From NCBI GenBank assembly GCA_051877215.1, contig JBJEIR010000018.1, positions 1 to 23,933 on the forward strand: a DNA stretch of 23,933 bases, written 5' to 3'. The notes under the pieces are model-generated. The model ran no database searches. It was not told where the DNA came from and worked only from the letters and a program-made list of their open reading frames with translations. Both the position numbers and the translations under genes were made by a program. How positions within the stretch are numbered: the stretch's first letter is position 1; each line of letters begins with the position of its first letter. Shown here in pieces: positions 7,435-15,485 of this stretch. The DNA comes from RGIG1959 sp051877215 (lineage in GTDB: Bacteria; Bacillota; Clostridia; Oscillospirales; Acutalibacteraceae).

Positions 7435-7824
7435 TTGGAACGGTTGTATCCGAAAGAAATCGATGTGCGCACGCTCAGCCCGCTGACGCTGGCGTTTGTG
7501 GGCGACGGCGTATATGAGATGCTGGTGCGGGAGCGGCTGGTCTGTCTTGCCAACCGCCCGCCGCGCGAGCTGCACCGTGAGGCGGTGTCAATGGTGCGGG
7601 CGGAGGCGCAGTCGGAGGCGATGAATACGCTGCTGCCGCTGCTGACGGAGCAGGAAACGGCGGTGTTTAAGCGCGGCCGCAATGCCCATACCGCCCGCGC
7701 AGGGGATGATTATCACCGCGCGACGGGGCTGGAGGCGCTGTTCGGATATTTGTACTTAAACGGTGAAATTGAGCGGGTGCGATGTTTGTTTGGCATCATT
7801 ATGGGGGATACTAACGGCGACTGA
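7435..7824 (+). CDS. mrnC: Mini-ribonuclease III (MrnC)
   Basis: This 129-aa protein is an RNase III catalytic domain without the double-stranded-RNA-binding domain, the hallmark of mini-RNase III, which matures 23S rRNA ends in Bacillota. Visible are LAFVGDGVYEMLVRE (with the catalytic Asp), an RGRNAHT segment and ATGLEALFGYLYL (with the catalytic Glu). TTG at 7435 is chosen because AGGAGG (7422-7427) lies seven bases upstream and the protein then begins like known MrnC; a longer reading from 7354 would overlap obg. It probably shares a transcript with obg. Confidence 0.92.
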   Translation: MERLYPKEIDVRTLSPLTLAFVGDGVYEMLVRERLVCLANRPPRELHREAVSMVRAEAQSEAMNTLLPLLTEQETAVFKRGRNAHTARAGDDYHRATGLEALFGYLYLNGEIERVRCLFGIIMGDTNGD

Positions 7825-7843
7825 CTGCCGGAGGTGTTTTCTT

Positions 7844-8713
7844 ATGACCAAATCGCACGCCGCTTGGAAGGAAACCTTGTGGGATATCGTGTGTTATGTG
7901 GCCGGCGGCGCGGTGTATGCGCTGTCGGTCAATTGTTTTTCGGCGCCCAACGACATTGCGCCGGGCGGCGCGACGGGACTCGCGACGCTGCTGCATGCGC
8001 TCATCGGCTGGCCGATCGGCCTGCTGATATTGCTCATCAATCTGCCGCTGCTGATTGTCGCGTTTTTCCGTATCGGCCGTCGCTTTGCGCTGCGCACGGC
8101 GGCGGTGACCGTGCTGGTTTCGGTGATCATTGACGCGACGGAGCCGTTTTTGCCGGTCTTTCGCGGCGAACGGATATTGGCGGCGCTGTTCGGCGGGCTG
8201 CTCGCAGGCGTGGGGCTGGGGCTGGTGCTGTTGCGGGGTGCGACCACCGGCGGCAGTGAGCTGGCGGCACGCCTGCTTCAGGAACGCTTTCCCTATCTGT
8301 CCATCGGCAGACTCATTTTAGCGGTGGACGCGGTGGTGATCGCCCTGTCGGTGCCGGTGTTCGGCGGCCTGTCCGCCGCGATGTACGCCGCTATTTTGGT
8401 GTTTGTATCGTCGGTGATGACCGACAAGCTGGTTTACGGCGGGGAGGAGGGACGGCTGCTGATGGTGGTCACATTGCGGCCGCAGGCGCTTTCGGAGGCG
8501 GTGACCGCCCGCCTGAAGCGCGGCGTCACCCTGCTGCGCGGGCAGGGCGGTTACACCGGGCGGGAGCGCTGGGTGCTGCTGTGCGCCGTGCGGCGCGCGC
8601 AGCTTGTGCCGCTGCGGCGGCTGGTGAGAGAGACTGACCCCGATGCGTTTACGATGGTCATCACCACAAGGCAGGTGTTCGGCGAGGGCTTTTTGCCGGC
8701 GGAGGATCCGTAA
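7844..8713 (+). CDS. YitT family membrane protein (DUF2179 C-terminus)
   Basis: The 289-aa protein has five to six membrane helices over residues 1-190, including the family segment NDIAPGGATGLATLLH and the LLRGATTGGSELAARLL repeat-like helix. A cytoplasmic C-terminal DUF2179 domain ends in DPDAFTMVITTRQVFGEGF. YitT proteins are widespread in Bacillota; their substrate is not established. GGAGGTG precedes ATG 7844, 19 bases after mrnC, so it is probably cotranscribed with obg-mrnC. Confidence 0.9.
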   Translation: MTKSHAAWKETLWDIVCYVAGGAVYALSVNCFSAPNDIAPGGATGLATLLHALIGWPIGLLILLINLPLLIVAFFRIGRRFALRTAAVTVLVSVIIDATEPFLPVFRGERILAALFGGLLAGVGLGLVLLRGATTGGSELAARLLQERFPYLSIGRLILAVDAVVIALSVPVFGGLSAAMYAAILVFVSSVMTDKLVYGGEEGRLLMVVTLRPQALSEAVTARLKRGVTLLRGQGGYTGRERWVLLCAVRRAQLVPLRRLVRETDPDAFTMVITTRQVFGEGFLPAEDP

Positions 8714-8723
8714 AAGGAAATGA

Positions 8724-8753
8724 TTGACAGCAAGAAATACGGCGTGTTACAAT
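8724..8753 (+). promoter_or_regulatory. Sigma-70-type promoter candidate
   Basis: TTGACA (8724-8729) and TACAAT (8748-8753) are separated by 18 bases, just after the YitT gene. It would drive the small membrane protein at 8902 with a leader of about 140 nt. I recognise no RNA family in that leader. Confidence 0.6.
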
Positions 8754-8901
8754 CAAAGCAGAAGATAGTTGCTCAGTATATTCCGTATACATTGACGGAC
8801 AAGCCGGCAAAAGCATTGCCCGCGCCCGCTTTGTGAGGCGTGCTCTCAGCCGGGGCCGCGGTGTATGTGTTCGGTTGGGCAAAACGGGGGGAGGGGCTTT
8901 G

Positions 8902-9405
8902 ATGCAGGATAGGAAACCGAAAAAGCTGTATAACATTCTGTTCATGCCGTTTTTTCTTTCGGCATATTCTATTACTTCCTTTTTTATGATCCCGGTCAAT
9001 TTCTTGGTTGATTCGATTGTACTGCTTCTCATCGCTTTTTGCTTTAAGCTGGAGGACAAATGGCAGTTTTATTCCAAATCCATTGTCAAGGTATGGCTGC
9101 TTGGCTTTGCCGCCGATCTGATGGGCACGATCATTCTTTCTGTACTCTATGTGGTCGGCGATTATTATTTTCCCGCAACATGGTTTTGTGAAGCGGTGTC
9201 TTTGCCGTTGAAGAGGCGGGATTTATCCAGTCCGGTGGCTTTGGCGATTTTTGTGTTTGTCATCGCGCTGAGCGGCGTTCTCATCTATCTGTTCAATAAA
9301 AAAATCACCTTCCGCAAATTGGATTTGACAAACAAGCAAAAAACGATTTTTGCGATTATTTTAGCGGTTTGCACAGCTCCCTACACCCTTTTAGCTCCGT
9401 TATAA
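8902..9405 (+). CDS. Small polytopic membrane protein, unknown family
   Basis: I do not recognise this 167-aa protein. It has about five hydrophobic segments: two in residues 12-48, one long one around 60-90, one around 110-131 and one near the C-terminus. Basic patches (RKPKK, NKKITFRK) lie between or before them. No enzymatic motif is visible. ATG 8902 follows a strong GGGGGGAGGGGC site. The coding sequence is visibly more AT-rich than its neighbours, and it has its own promoter and terminator, which suggests an isolated, possibly acquired gene. Confidence 0.7.
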   Translation: MQDRKPKKLYNILFMPFFLSAYSITSFFMIPVNFLVDSIVLLLIAFCFKLEDKWQFYSKSIVKVWLLGFAADLMGTIILSVLYVVGDYYFPATWFCEAVSLPLKRRDLSSPVALAIFVFVIALSGVLIYLFNKKITFRKLDLTNKQKTIFAIILAVCTAPYTLLAPL

Positions 9406-9444
9406 ACGCACGGCTGTTGCTGCTGCAGGTTTGATAAAATAATC

Positions 9445-9484
9445 AAAAACGGCTCTGCGCGCGCGGCGCGCGGAGCCGTTTTTT
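9445..9484 (+). terminator. Intrinsic terminator after the membrane protein gene
   Basis: AAAAACGGCTC (9445-9455) pairs with GAGCCGTTTTT (9473-9483) around a GCGCGC-rich inner stem, and T residues follow. The symmetric A and T tracts could allow termination in both directions. Confidence 0.85.
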
Positions 9485-9522
9485 GCTGTGGCAGGGGGCC
9501 TGCGCCCTTCTGCCCGGATGCC

Positions 9523-9551
9523 TTGTAATTTCCTGCGCGGTATGCTATAAT
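9523..9551 (+). promoter_or_regulatory. Extended -10 promoter for the glycosyltransferase/rml operon
   Basis: TTGTAA (9523-9528), a 17-base spacer and a perfect TATAAT (9546-9551) preceded by TGC (extended -10). It lies about 40 bases before the first glycosyltransferase and is well placed to drive the whole rhamnose cluster. Confidence 0.8.
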
Positions 9552-9591
9552 AACACATATTATGAGCTTATATGAGCGAGGGGGTCGGCGC

Positions 9592-10365
9592 ATGGCGCGT
9601 GTTTCGGTCGGCATCGTGACATATAACAGTGCGGACAAGATCGGCGCCGTGCTCGAAAGCCTGTACACCCGCACCGATTTGCAAAAAACGGAGCTTACGG
9701 TGTATGTGATCGACAATCACTCGACCGACGGCACCCGTGAGCTGGTCGCCTCCCGCTTTCCTCAGGCCGTGCTGCTGGCGCAGCCGGATAACCGCGGCTT
9801 CGGGTATGCCCACAACCGGGTGCTTGCACTGCTTGATTCCGACTATCATGTGATCGTCAATCCCGATATCACCTTTGAGACGGATGTGCTGTCGTCGCTT
9901 GCGGCGTATCTCGACGCGCATGAGGACACCGTGATGGTGACGCCGCTCATTCAAAACGCCGACGGCACACCGCAGGCGGTGCCGCGCGTACTGCCGAAGC
10001 GGCGGTATATGTTTGCCGGAAAGCTCGAACGCTTCGGGCAGCCGTTTCGGCGCTGGCGGGACGAATACACCCGCCGCAACGAGCACTTTACGCAGCCGAC
10101 CCCCGTCGACTTTTGCACCGGCTGCTTTATGATGCTCCGCACGGCGGCCTTTCGGGCGCTCGGCGGCTTTGATGACCGCTTTTTTATGTATTGCGAGGAC
10201 GCCGATCTGTCCCGCCGCGCGGCGGCCTACGGGCGGCTGATGCTCATCCCCGCCGTGACGGTGACCCACGAGTGGGAGCGGGCGAGCGGACAAAGCGGAA
10301 AATTTTTAAAAATTCACCTGCAATCCATGCATCGGTATTTTAAAAAATGGAGGAACGGAACATGA
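9592..10365 (+). CDS. GT2 glycosyltransferase, rhamnosyltransferase-like
   Basis: The 257-aa protein has a GT-A fold of family GT2: VSVGIVTYNS at the N-terminus, DNHSTDGT (41-48), NRGFGYAHN (68-75), and the metal/nucleotide motif NPD (90-92). Later come FCTGCFMMLR and GGFDDRFFMYCEDADLSRR, typical of WbbL-type rhamnosyltransferases. It has no membrane helix, so it probably works at the inner membrane face on lipid-linked glycans. ATG 9592 is preferred over ATG 9562 because GAGGGGGTC lies just ahead of it. The stop overlaps the next start (ATGA). Linkage to the rml genes suggests dTDP-rhamnose as donor, but that is not proven by sequence. Confidence 0.88.
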   Translation: MARVSVGIVTYNSADKIGAVLESLYTRTDLQKTELTVYVIDNHSTDGTRELVASRFPQAVLLAQPDNRGFGYAHNRVLALLDSDYHVIVNPDITFETDVLSSLAAYLDAHEDTVMVTPLIQNADGTPQAVPRVLPKRRYMFAGKLERFGQPFRRWRDEYTRRNEHFTQPTPVDFCTGCFMMLRTAAFRALGGFDDRFFMYCEDADLSRRAAAYGRLMLIPAVTVTHEWERASGQSGKFLKIHLQSMHRYFKKWRNGT

Positions 10366-11060
10366 CCGTTTCCGTGGTGATGGCGACCTATAACGGGCTT
10401 CCCTATCTGGAGGAGCAGCTGGCGTCCGTTCTCCCTCAGCTTCAAGAGGGGGACGAGCTGCTGATTTCGGATGACGGCTCCTCAGACGGAACAAGGGAGC
10501 GGCTGTGTGCCCTTGAAAATGAGGACGGGAGAGTCCGCGTGCTGGACGGCCCCGGCTGCGGCGTGATGGAAAATTTCGGCTATGCGCTGTCAAAATGCCG
10601 CGGGGACTGGATTTTTCTGTGCGATCAGGACGACATCTGGCACGCCGATAAACGCCGCGCGGTGCTCGCGGCGGCAGAGGAAAGCGACGCGCTTTTGGTG
10701 ATGCACGACGCACGGATCGTCGACGGCTCGGGGACGGTGATTTCTCCCTCGTTTTTTCAAACGAGGGGAAGTGCCCCGGGGCTGCTCAAAAATCTGCGGA
10801 AAAACAGCTACATCGGCTGCTGCATGGCGTTTTCACGCCGCCTGCTGCCGTACATACTGCCGTTTCCCGACGGCATTCCGATGCACGATCAGTGGATCGG
10901 GCTTCAGGCACAGCGGCACGGCAAGGTGACCTTGCTTCCAACGCCGCTTCTCGATTACCGCCGTCACGGCGGCAACGCGACAGGAGACTCTCATCGCAGC
11001 GTGTCCCGTATGCTGCGCGACCGCGCAGGCATGGCGGCGGCGCTGCTCAAAAGACGATAA
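10362..11060 (+). CDS. GT2 glycosyltransferase, second of three
   Basis: This 232-aa GT2 enzyme has VSVVMATYNGLPYLEEQL at the N-terminus, ISDDGSSDGT (35-44) and the strong signature LCDQDDIW (86-93), whose Asp residues bind the metal and sugar nucleotide. SYIGCCMAFSRR and MHDQWIGL further on are usual for the rhamnosyltransferase-like GT2 subgroup. GGAGG eight bases upstream fixes ATG 10362, and ATGA overlap with the previous gene implies translational coupling. Donor and acceptor cannot be read from the sequence. Confidence 0.88.
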   Translation: MTVSVVMATYNGLPYLEEQLASVLPQLQEGDELLISDDGSSDGTRERLCALENEDGRVRVLDGPGCGVMENFGYALSKCRGDWIFLCDQDDIWHADKRRAVLAAAEESDALLVMHDARIVDGSGTVISPSFFQTRGSAPGLLKNLRKNSYIGCCMAFSRRLLPYILPFPDGIPMHDQWIGLQAQRHGKVTLLPTPLLDYRRHGGNATGDSHRSVSRMLRDRAGMAAALLKRR

Positions 11061-11078
11061 AAACAGGGGGCAAAAAAC

Positions 11079-11837
11079 ATGGCGGTTTGCCTGTATGTCC
11101 TGCTCGTGATACATAACCGCACGGCCGCTTCCTCTCCTTCGTGCGAGCGGCTGCGAACGGAAGGCTGCACGCGCGTTGTTGTGTGCGACAACAGCACGCG
11201 GGAGATGGGCATTGCGGCGTACTGCGAACAAGCCGGCTTTGCATATCTTTCGATGGGCGGCAATATGGGCCTTTCCAAGGCCTATAACCGCGGCATTGAG
11301 TATCTTCGGACGCATACCGACGCGACGCATGTGCTGCTGCTCGACGACGACACCACCTTGCCGCAGGGTTTCTTGGAAAACACGGCCGCCGCGATCGCGC
11401 GCGAGCCGGACAAGGGCATTTTTCTCCCGCGGGTGTATGATGAAATCGGACTGCTGTCCCCCTGTGCGATCAGGGGGCTTCATGTGAGCCGGGTGTCCCG
11501 CGAAGCGGAGCTGACGCAGGCGGACGTCACCGGCATCAATTCCGGCATGGCGATCGCGCTGTCTTTGTTTGCGCAGTACCGCTATGACGAGGGGTATTTT
11601 CTCGATTATATCGACCACGCATTTTTGCGGGATATGAAGGCGCGCGGCGTACAAATCGCCGTCACCGATCAGACGCTTTCGCAGCGCTTTGCGGGAAACG
11701 ACCGCAGCGATAAGGCCGCCGCAAAGCGGCGTCTCGCGCTTTTCAGCCGCGATTTTCGACGGTTTTGCGGCCCTTCGCTTAAGGGGCGGCTGTATTCGCT
11801 TGCTGTGATCACACGCCGGAGGCTCCGGCTGTTATAA
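11079..11837 (+). CDS. GT2 glycosyltransferase, RfbF-type rhamnosyltransferase-like
   Basis: The 252-aa protein carries VVVCDNS (33-39), GGNMGLSKAYNRGI (60-73), LLLDDDTTLPQGF with the DDD metal site (89-91), GINSGMAIALSLF and the late FLDYIDHAFLRDMKARG. This order matches RfbF-like rhamnosyltransferases of family GT2. The basic C-terminal RRRLRLL could associate with the membrane. AGGGGG precedes ATG 11079, 18 bases after the previous gene. As third glycosyltransferase before rmlA, it probably adds a sugar to a short rhamnose-containing oligosaccharide. Confidence 0.85.
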   Translation: MAVCLYVLLVIHNRTAASSPSCERLRTEGCTRVVVCDNSTREMGIAAYCEQAGFAYLSMGGNMGLSKAYNRGIEYLRTHTDATHVLLLDDDTTLPQGFLENTAAAIAREPDKGIFLPRVYDEIGLLSPCAIRGLHVSRVSREAELTQADVTGINSGMAIALSLFAQYRYDEGYFLDYIDHAFLRDMKARGVQIAVTDQTLSQRFAGNDRSDKAAAKRRLALFSRDFRRFCGPSLKGRLYSLAVITRRRLRLL

Positions 11838-11890
11838 ATGATCAGGTGCACACAAATGACCGTAAATTTGAAAAAACGGAGGATGAACAA

Positions 11891-12769
11891 ATGAAAGGAA
11901 TCGTTCTTGCCGGAGGCTCCGGCACGCGGCTTTATCCGCTGACCATGGTGACCTCGAAGCAGCTTTTGCCGGTGTATGACAAGCCGATGATCTATTATCC
12001 GCTGTCCACTTTGATGCTGGCGGGCATTCGGGACATTCTCATCATTTCCACCCCGACCGATCTGCCGAATTTTGAGCGGCTGCTCGGCGACGGGTCCCGC
12101 TTCGGCATCCGCCTGTCCTATGCGGTACAGCCCTCTCCCGACGGACTGGCGCAGGCGTTTTTGATCGGAGAGGACTTTATCGGCGGCGACAGCTGCGCGA
12201 TGGTGCTCGGCGACAACATCTTTTACGGCAGCGGACTGGGCAAGCACCTCAAAACCGCCGCCGCGCGCGAAAGCGGCGCCACGGTGTTCGGATATTATGT
12301 CGAGGATCCCGAGCGCTTCGGTGTGGTGGAGTTTGACGAGAGCGGCAAGGCCATCTCCATTGAAGAAAAGCCGCAGCATCCGAAATCCAATTACTGCGTG
12401 ACCGGTCTGTATTTTTACGATAACCGCGTGGTGGAGCTGGCGAAAAAGGTCAAGCCGTCGCCCCGCGGCGAGCTGGAGATCACCGATTTGAACCGCATGT
12501 ATCTCGAAGAGGGCAGCCTGAATGTGGTGACCCTCGGGCGCGGCTATGCGTGGCTGGACACCGGCACGATGGAATCGCTCGCCGATGCGACGCAGTTTGT
12601 GCGCATTGTGGAGGGACAGCAGGGCGTGCAGATTGCGGCGGTTGAGGAGATCGCCTTCCGCAACGGCTGGATCTCCGCTGAAAAGCTGATGGAGTCTGCA
12701 AAGGCATACGGCAAATCGCCCTACGGACAGCACCTCAAAAACGCAGCGGAAGGGAAGTATCTGTACTGA
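11891..12769 (+). CDS. rmlA: Glucose-1-phosphate thymidylyltransferase
   Basis: The 292-aa protein starts MKGIVLAGGSGTRLYPLT, the nucleotide-binding motif of RmlA. It also has SKQLLPVYDKPMIYYPLSTL, MVLGDNIFYG, the EKPQHPKSN lysine region and the AWLDTGT motif. Length is normal. It joins dTTP and glucose 1-phosphate to make dTDP-glucose, the first step to dTDP-L-rhamnose. GGAGG sits ahead of ATG 11891. Its stop overlaps the start of rmlD (TGATG), so the two are translationally coupled. Confidence 0.97.
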   Translation: MKGIVLAGGSGTRLYPLTMVTSKQLLPVYDKPMIYYPLSTLMLAGIRDILIISTPTDLPNFERLLGDGSRFGIRLSYAVQPSPDGLAQAFLIGEDFIGGDSCAMVLGDNIFYGSGLGKHLKTAAARESGATVFGYYVEDPERFGVVEFDESGKAISIEEKPQHPKSNYCVTGLYFYDNRVVELAKKVKPSPRGELEITDLNRMYLEEGSLNVVTLGRGYAWLDTGTMESLADATQFVRIVEGQQGVQIAAVEEIAFRNGWISAEKLMESAKAYGKSPYGQHLKNAAEGKYLY

Positions 12770-13653
12770 TGAAATTGCTGATAACCGGTTCATACGGACA
12801 GCTCGGCAACGAGCTGCTGACCATTTTGAAGGAGGGGCGCGCAGAGATCGGGGAGATCTCTGCCACTTATCGGGATGCGCAGGTTTTCGCGGCGGACGCC
12901 GACACGCTGGATATCACCTCTCTCGACGCGGTGCGGGCGTTTGTGACGGAAAACCGCCCCGATGTCATCATCAACTGCGCCGCCATGACCAATGTGGACG
13001 GCTGTGAGACGGCGTTTGAAACGGCGATGAAGGTGAATGCGTTCGGGCCGCGCAACCTGGCGATGGCGGCGCAGGAAACCGGCGCAAAGCTGATTCATGT
13101 TTCCACCGACTATGTATTTGCGGGAGACGGCACAAAGCCCTACTGCGAATGGGACCCCTGCGCGCCGAACACCGTTTACGGCAAATCCAAATATCTCGGA
13201 GAGCAATATGCGCTCGCGCAGTGCCCGCGCACCTTTGTGGTGCGCACTTCGTGGCTGTACGGCTATGTCGGGCACAATTTCGTCAAAACCATGCTGCGTC
13301 TCGGAGCGGAAAAGGAACGCATTTCGGTGGTTTGCGATCAGCGCGGCAATCCTACGAACGCCAACGACCTTGCGTATCATCTTTTGAAGCTGGCGCTGAC
13401 CGAGCAATACGGAATCTATCATTGCACGGGCGAAGGGGAATGCAGCTGGTACGATTTTGCCTGCCGCATCATGCAAAAGGGCGGCCGCTCATGCGAGGTG
13501 CAACCCTGCACGACGGCGGAATATCCGAGCAAAACGCCGCGCCCCGCCTATTCGGCGCTGAACAATCTGTCGCTTGCGTGTACGGTCGGAAACGAAATGC
13601 GCGATTGGCAGGACGCGATTGATATGTATATTGAAAAACTGGGCAATCCGTGA
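12769..13653 (+). CDS. rmlD: dTDP-4-dehydrorhamnose reductase
   Basis: This 294-aa short-chain reductase has the NAD(P)-binding motif GSYGQLG (7-13), STDYVF (112-117) and the catalytic YxxxK pair Tyr137/Lys141 in VYGKSKYLGE. It carries out the last step, reducing dTDP-4-keto-L-rhamnose to dTDP-L-rhamnose. It overlaps rmlA by one base. The order A-D-B-C differs from the frequent A-C-B-D order but keeps all four genes together. Confidence 0.96.
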   Translation: MKLLITGSYGQLGNELLTILKEGRAEIGEISATYRDAQVFAADADTLDITSLDAVRAFVTENRPDVIINCAAMTNVDGCETAFETAMKVNAFGPRNLAMAAQETGAKLIHVSTDYVFAGDGTKPYCEWDPCAPNTVYGKSKYLGEQYALAQCPRTFVVRTSWLYGYVGHNFVKTMLRLGAEKERISVVCDQRGNPTNANDLAYHLLKLALTEQYGIYHCTGEGECSWYDFACRIMQKGGRSCEVQPCTTAEYPSKTPRPAYSALNNLSLACTVGNEMRDWQDAIDMYIEKLGNP

Positions 13654-13659
13654 TAAAAT
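13631..13659 (+). promoter_or_regulatory. Possible internal promoter for rmlB-rmlC
   Basis: TTGAAA (13631-13636) and TAAAAT (13654-13659) are separated by 17 bases at the very end of rmlD, about 45 bases before rmlB. It could give rmlBC an independent or boosted supply, but a chance match in AT-rich sequence is possible. Confidence 0.4.
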
Positions 13660-13704
13660 AGACTGCGTAATCAAAAGTAGGTATAGGAAAGGAAGGGTCT
13701 TCGC

Positions 13705-14763
13705 ATGAAAACCTATCTCGTGACCGGCGGCGCCGGCTTTATCGGTTCCAATTTTATTCTGTATATGCTCGGCAAATACGACGATGTGTTTATCGTCAAT
13801 GTGGACAAGCTGACCTATGCGGGCAATCTGGAGAACCTCAAATCGGTGGAAAACCACCCGCATTACGCCTTTGTACAGGCGGACATCTGCGACGAGAAGG
13901 CGATCGCCGATATTTTTGCGCGCTATGACATTGATTATGTCGTCAATTTTGCGGCGGAAAGCCATGTGGACCGCTCCATTGCGGATCCCGAGGTTTTTGT
14001 GCGCACCAATGTGCTCGGCACGGTCAACTTGCTCAACAACGCCAAAAAGGCGTGGCAGATCGGCGATGACCTTTATAAGGACGGCGTGAAGTATTTGCAG
14101 GTGTCCACCGACGAGGTGTACGGCTCGCTCGGCGAGACGGGATACTTCACCGAGACGACGCCGCTGGATCCCCATTCCCCCTATTCGAGCAGCAAGGCGT
14201 CTGCGGATCTGTTTGTCAAGGCGTATGGGGATACCTATAAGTTGCCGATCAACATCACCCGCTGCTCCAACAACTACGGCCCGTACCAGTTCCCCGAAAA
14301 GCTGATTCCGCTGATCATGAACAACACGCTGCATCATAAGAACCTGCCGGTGTACGGCGACGGGATGCAGGTGCGCGACTGGCTGTATGTGGACGACCAC
14401 TGCAAGGCCATCGACATGGTGGTGCGCGGCGGCGTGCCGGGACAGGTGTACAATGTGGGCGGTCACAACGAGAGACCGAACATCTTTATTGTCAAGACCA
14501 TTATTGCGTATATCAAGGAGCATGTGGACAGCACGGTCGGCGAGCACATGATCACCTATGTCACCGACCGAAAGGGACATGACCGCCGCTACGGCATCGA
14601 CCCGCAGAAAATTAAGGATGCGCTCGGCTGGTATCCCGAAACGACCTTTGAGGTCGGCATTAAAAAGACGATGCAGTGGTATCTCGACAACCCCGAATGG
14701 GTCGAGCATGTCACGAGCGGCGCCTATCAGCAGTATTATGAGACGATGTACGCCGGGAAATAA
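13705..14763 (+). CDS. rmlB: dTDP-glucose 4,6-dehydratase
   Basis: The 352-aa extended short-chain dehydrogenase has TGGAGFIGSN (7-16) for NAD binding, NFAAESHVDRSI (81-92), the catalytic STDEVYG (134-140) with the Asp136-Glu137 pair that performs dehydration, and Tyr160/Lys164 in YSSSK. It turns dTDP-glucose into dTDP-4-keto-6-deoxyglucose. AGGAAAGGAAGG precedes the ATG. It is the third gene of the rml set. Confidence 0.97.
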   Translation: MKTYLVTGGAGFIGSNFILYMLGKYDDVFIVNVDKLTYAGNLENLKSVENHPHYAFVQADICDEKAIADIFARYDIDYVVNFAAESHVDRSIADPEVFVRTNVLGTVNLLNNAKKAWQIGDDLYKDGVKYLQVSTDEVYGSLGETGYFTETTPLDPHSPYSSSKASADLFVKAYGDTYKLPINITRCSNNYGPYQFPEKLIPLIMNNTLHHKNLPVYGDGMQVRDWLYVDDHCKAIDMVVRGGVPGQVYNVGGHNERPNIFIVKTIIAYIKEHVDSTVGEHMITYVTDRKGHDRRYGIDPQKIKDALGWYPETTFEVGIKKTMQWYLDNPEWVEHVTSGAYQQYYETMYAGK

Positions 14764-14811
14764 TCTGTGCGGGCAGATATCCCGATACGATAAAACGGAG
14801 GCAAGTGAAAA

Positions 14812-15363
14812 ATGGGCAGCTTTGTATTTGAAAAAACGGCGATTGACGGCGTGGTGATCGTCACCCCGACGGTTCACGGCGATAACCGCGGCTATTTTAT
14901 GGAGACCTATGTCGAAAAGGATTTTGTCGAGGGCGGCATCGACGCCAAATTTGTGCAGGACAACCAGTCCTCCTCCTCTTACGGCGTGCTGCGCGGACTG
15001 CATTTCCAGCGCGAGCACACGCAGGCGAAGCTGGTGCGCGTCACCAAGGGCGAGGTATACGATGTGGCGGTGGATCTTCGCAAAGGAAGCCCCACCTTCG
15101 GCAAGTATGTGGGCGTGTATCTTTCGGAGGAGAATAAAAAGCAGTTTTTCATTCCGAAATATTTTGCGCACGGCTTTTTGGTGCTGTCCGAGCATGCCGA
15201 ATTTGTCTACAAGGTGGACGATTATTATGCGCCCGGCTCGGAGGTCGGCATGATGTGGAACGACCCGACCATCGGCGTGCAGTGGCCGATCCCCGACGGG
15301 ATGGAGATCAAGCTGTCTGAAAAAGACAAGCATCACCCTGCGTTTGATCAGATTGATTGGTGA
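14812..15363 (+). CDS. rmlC: dTDP-4-dehydrorhamnose 3,5-epimerase
   Basis: The 183-aa cupin-fold epimerase has DNRGYFMETY (24-33), QDNQSSS, RGLHFQ with the catalytic His64, and FAHGF with His120. It epimerises C3 and C5 of dTDP-4-keto-6-deoxyglucose before RmlD reduction. ACGGAGG lies ahead of ATG 14812. It closes the glycosyltransferase-rml cluster and is followed by a terminator. Confidence 0.96.
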   Translation: MGSFVFEKTAIDGVVIVTPTVHGDNRGYFMETYVEKDFVEGGIDAKFVQDNQSSSSYGVLRGLHFQREHTQAKLVRVTKGEVYDVAVDLRKGSPTFGKYVGVYLSEENKKQFFIPKYFAHGFLVLSEHAEFVYKVDDYYAPGSEVGMMWNDPTIGVQWPIPDGMEIKLSEKDKHHPAFDQIDW

Positions 15364-15376
15364 TAGAGGGTCTTTA

Positions 15377-15412
15377 AACAGCCAAAAGCGGTTTGCTTTC
15401 GGCTGTTTTTTC
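15377..15412 (+). terminator. Intrinsic terminator after rmlC
   Basis: 15377-15389 pairs with 15395-15407 (one mismatch) to give a stem of about 13 bp with a five-base loop, followed by a run of T. It ends the rhamnose operon just downstream of the rmlC stop. Confidence 0.85.
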
Positions 15413-15485
15413 TTCTTTGTGAAACATCGCGTGCGGCGGCGGGCATACTATTCTTAAAATCTACGGGTTGCGGGAGTGGTAGAAA

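Noticed and set aside
13489..15336. A 615-codon frame antisense to rmlD, rmlB and rmlC
   Set aside because: It mirrors three well-identified genes. Long antisense frames are common in GC-rich coding DNA, and the translation shows no domain.
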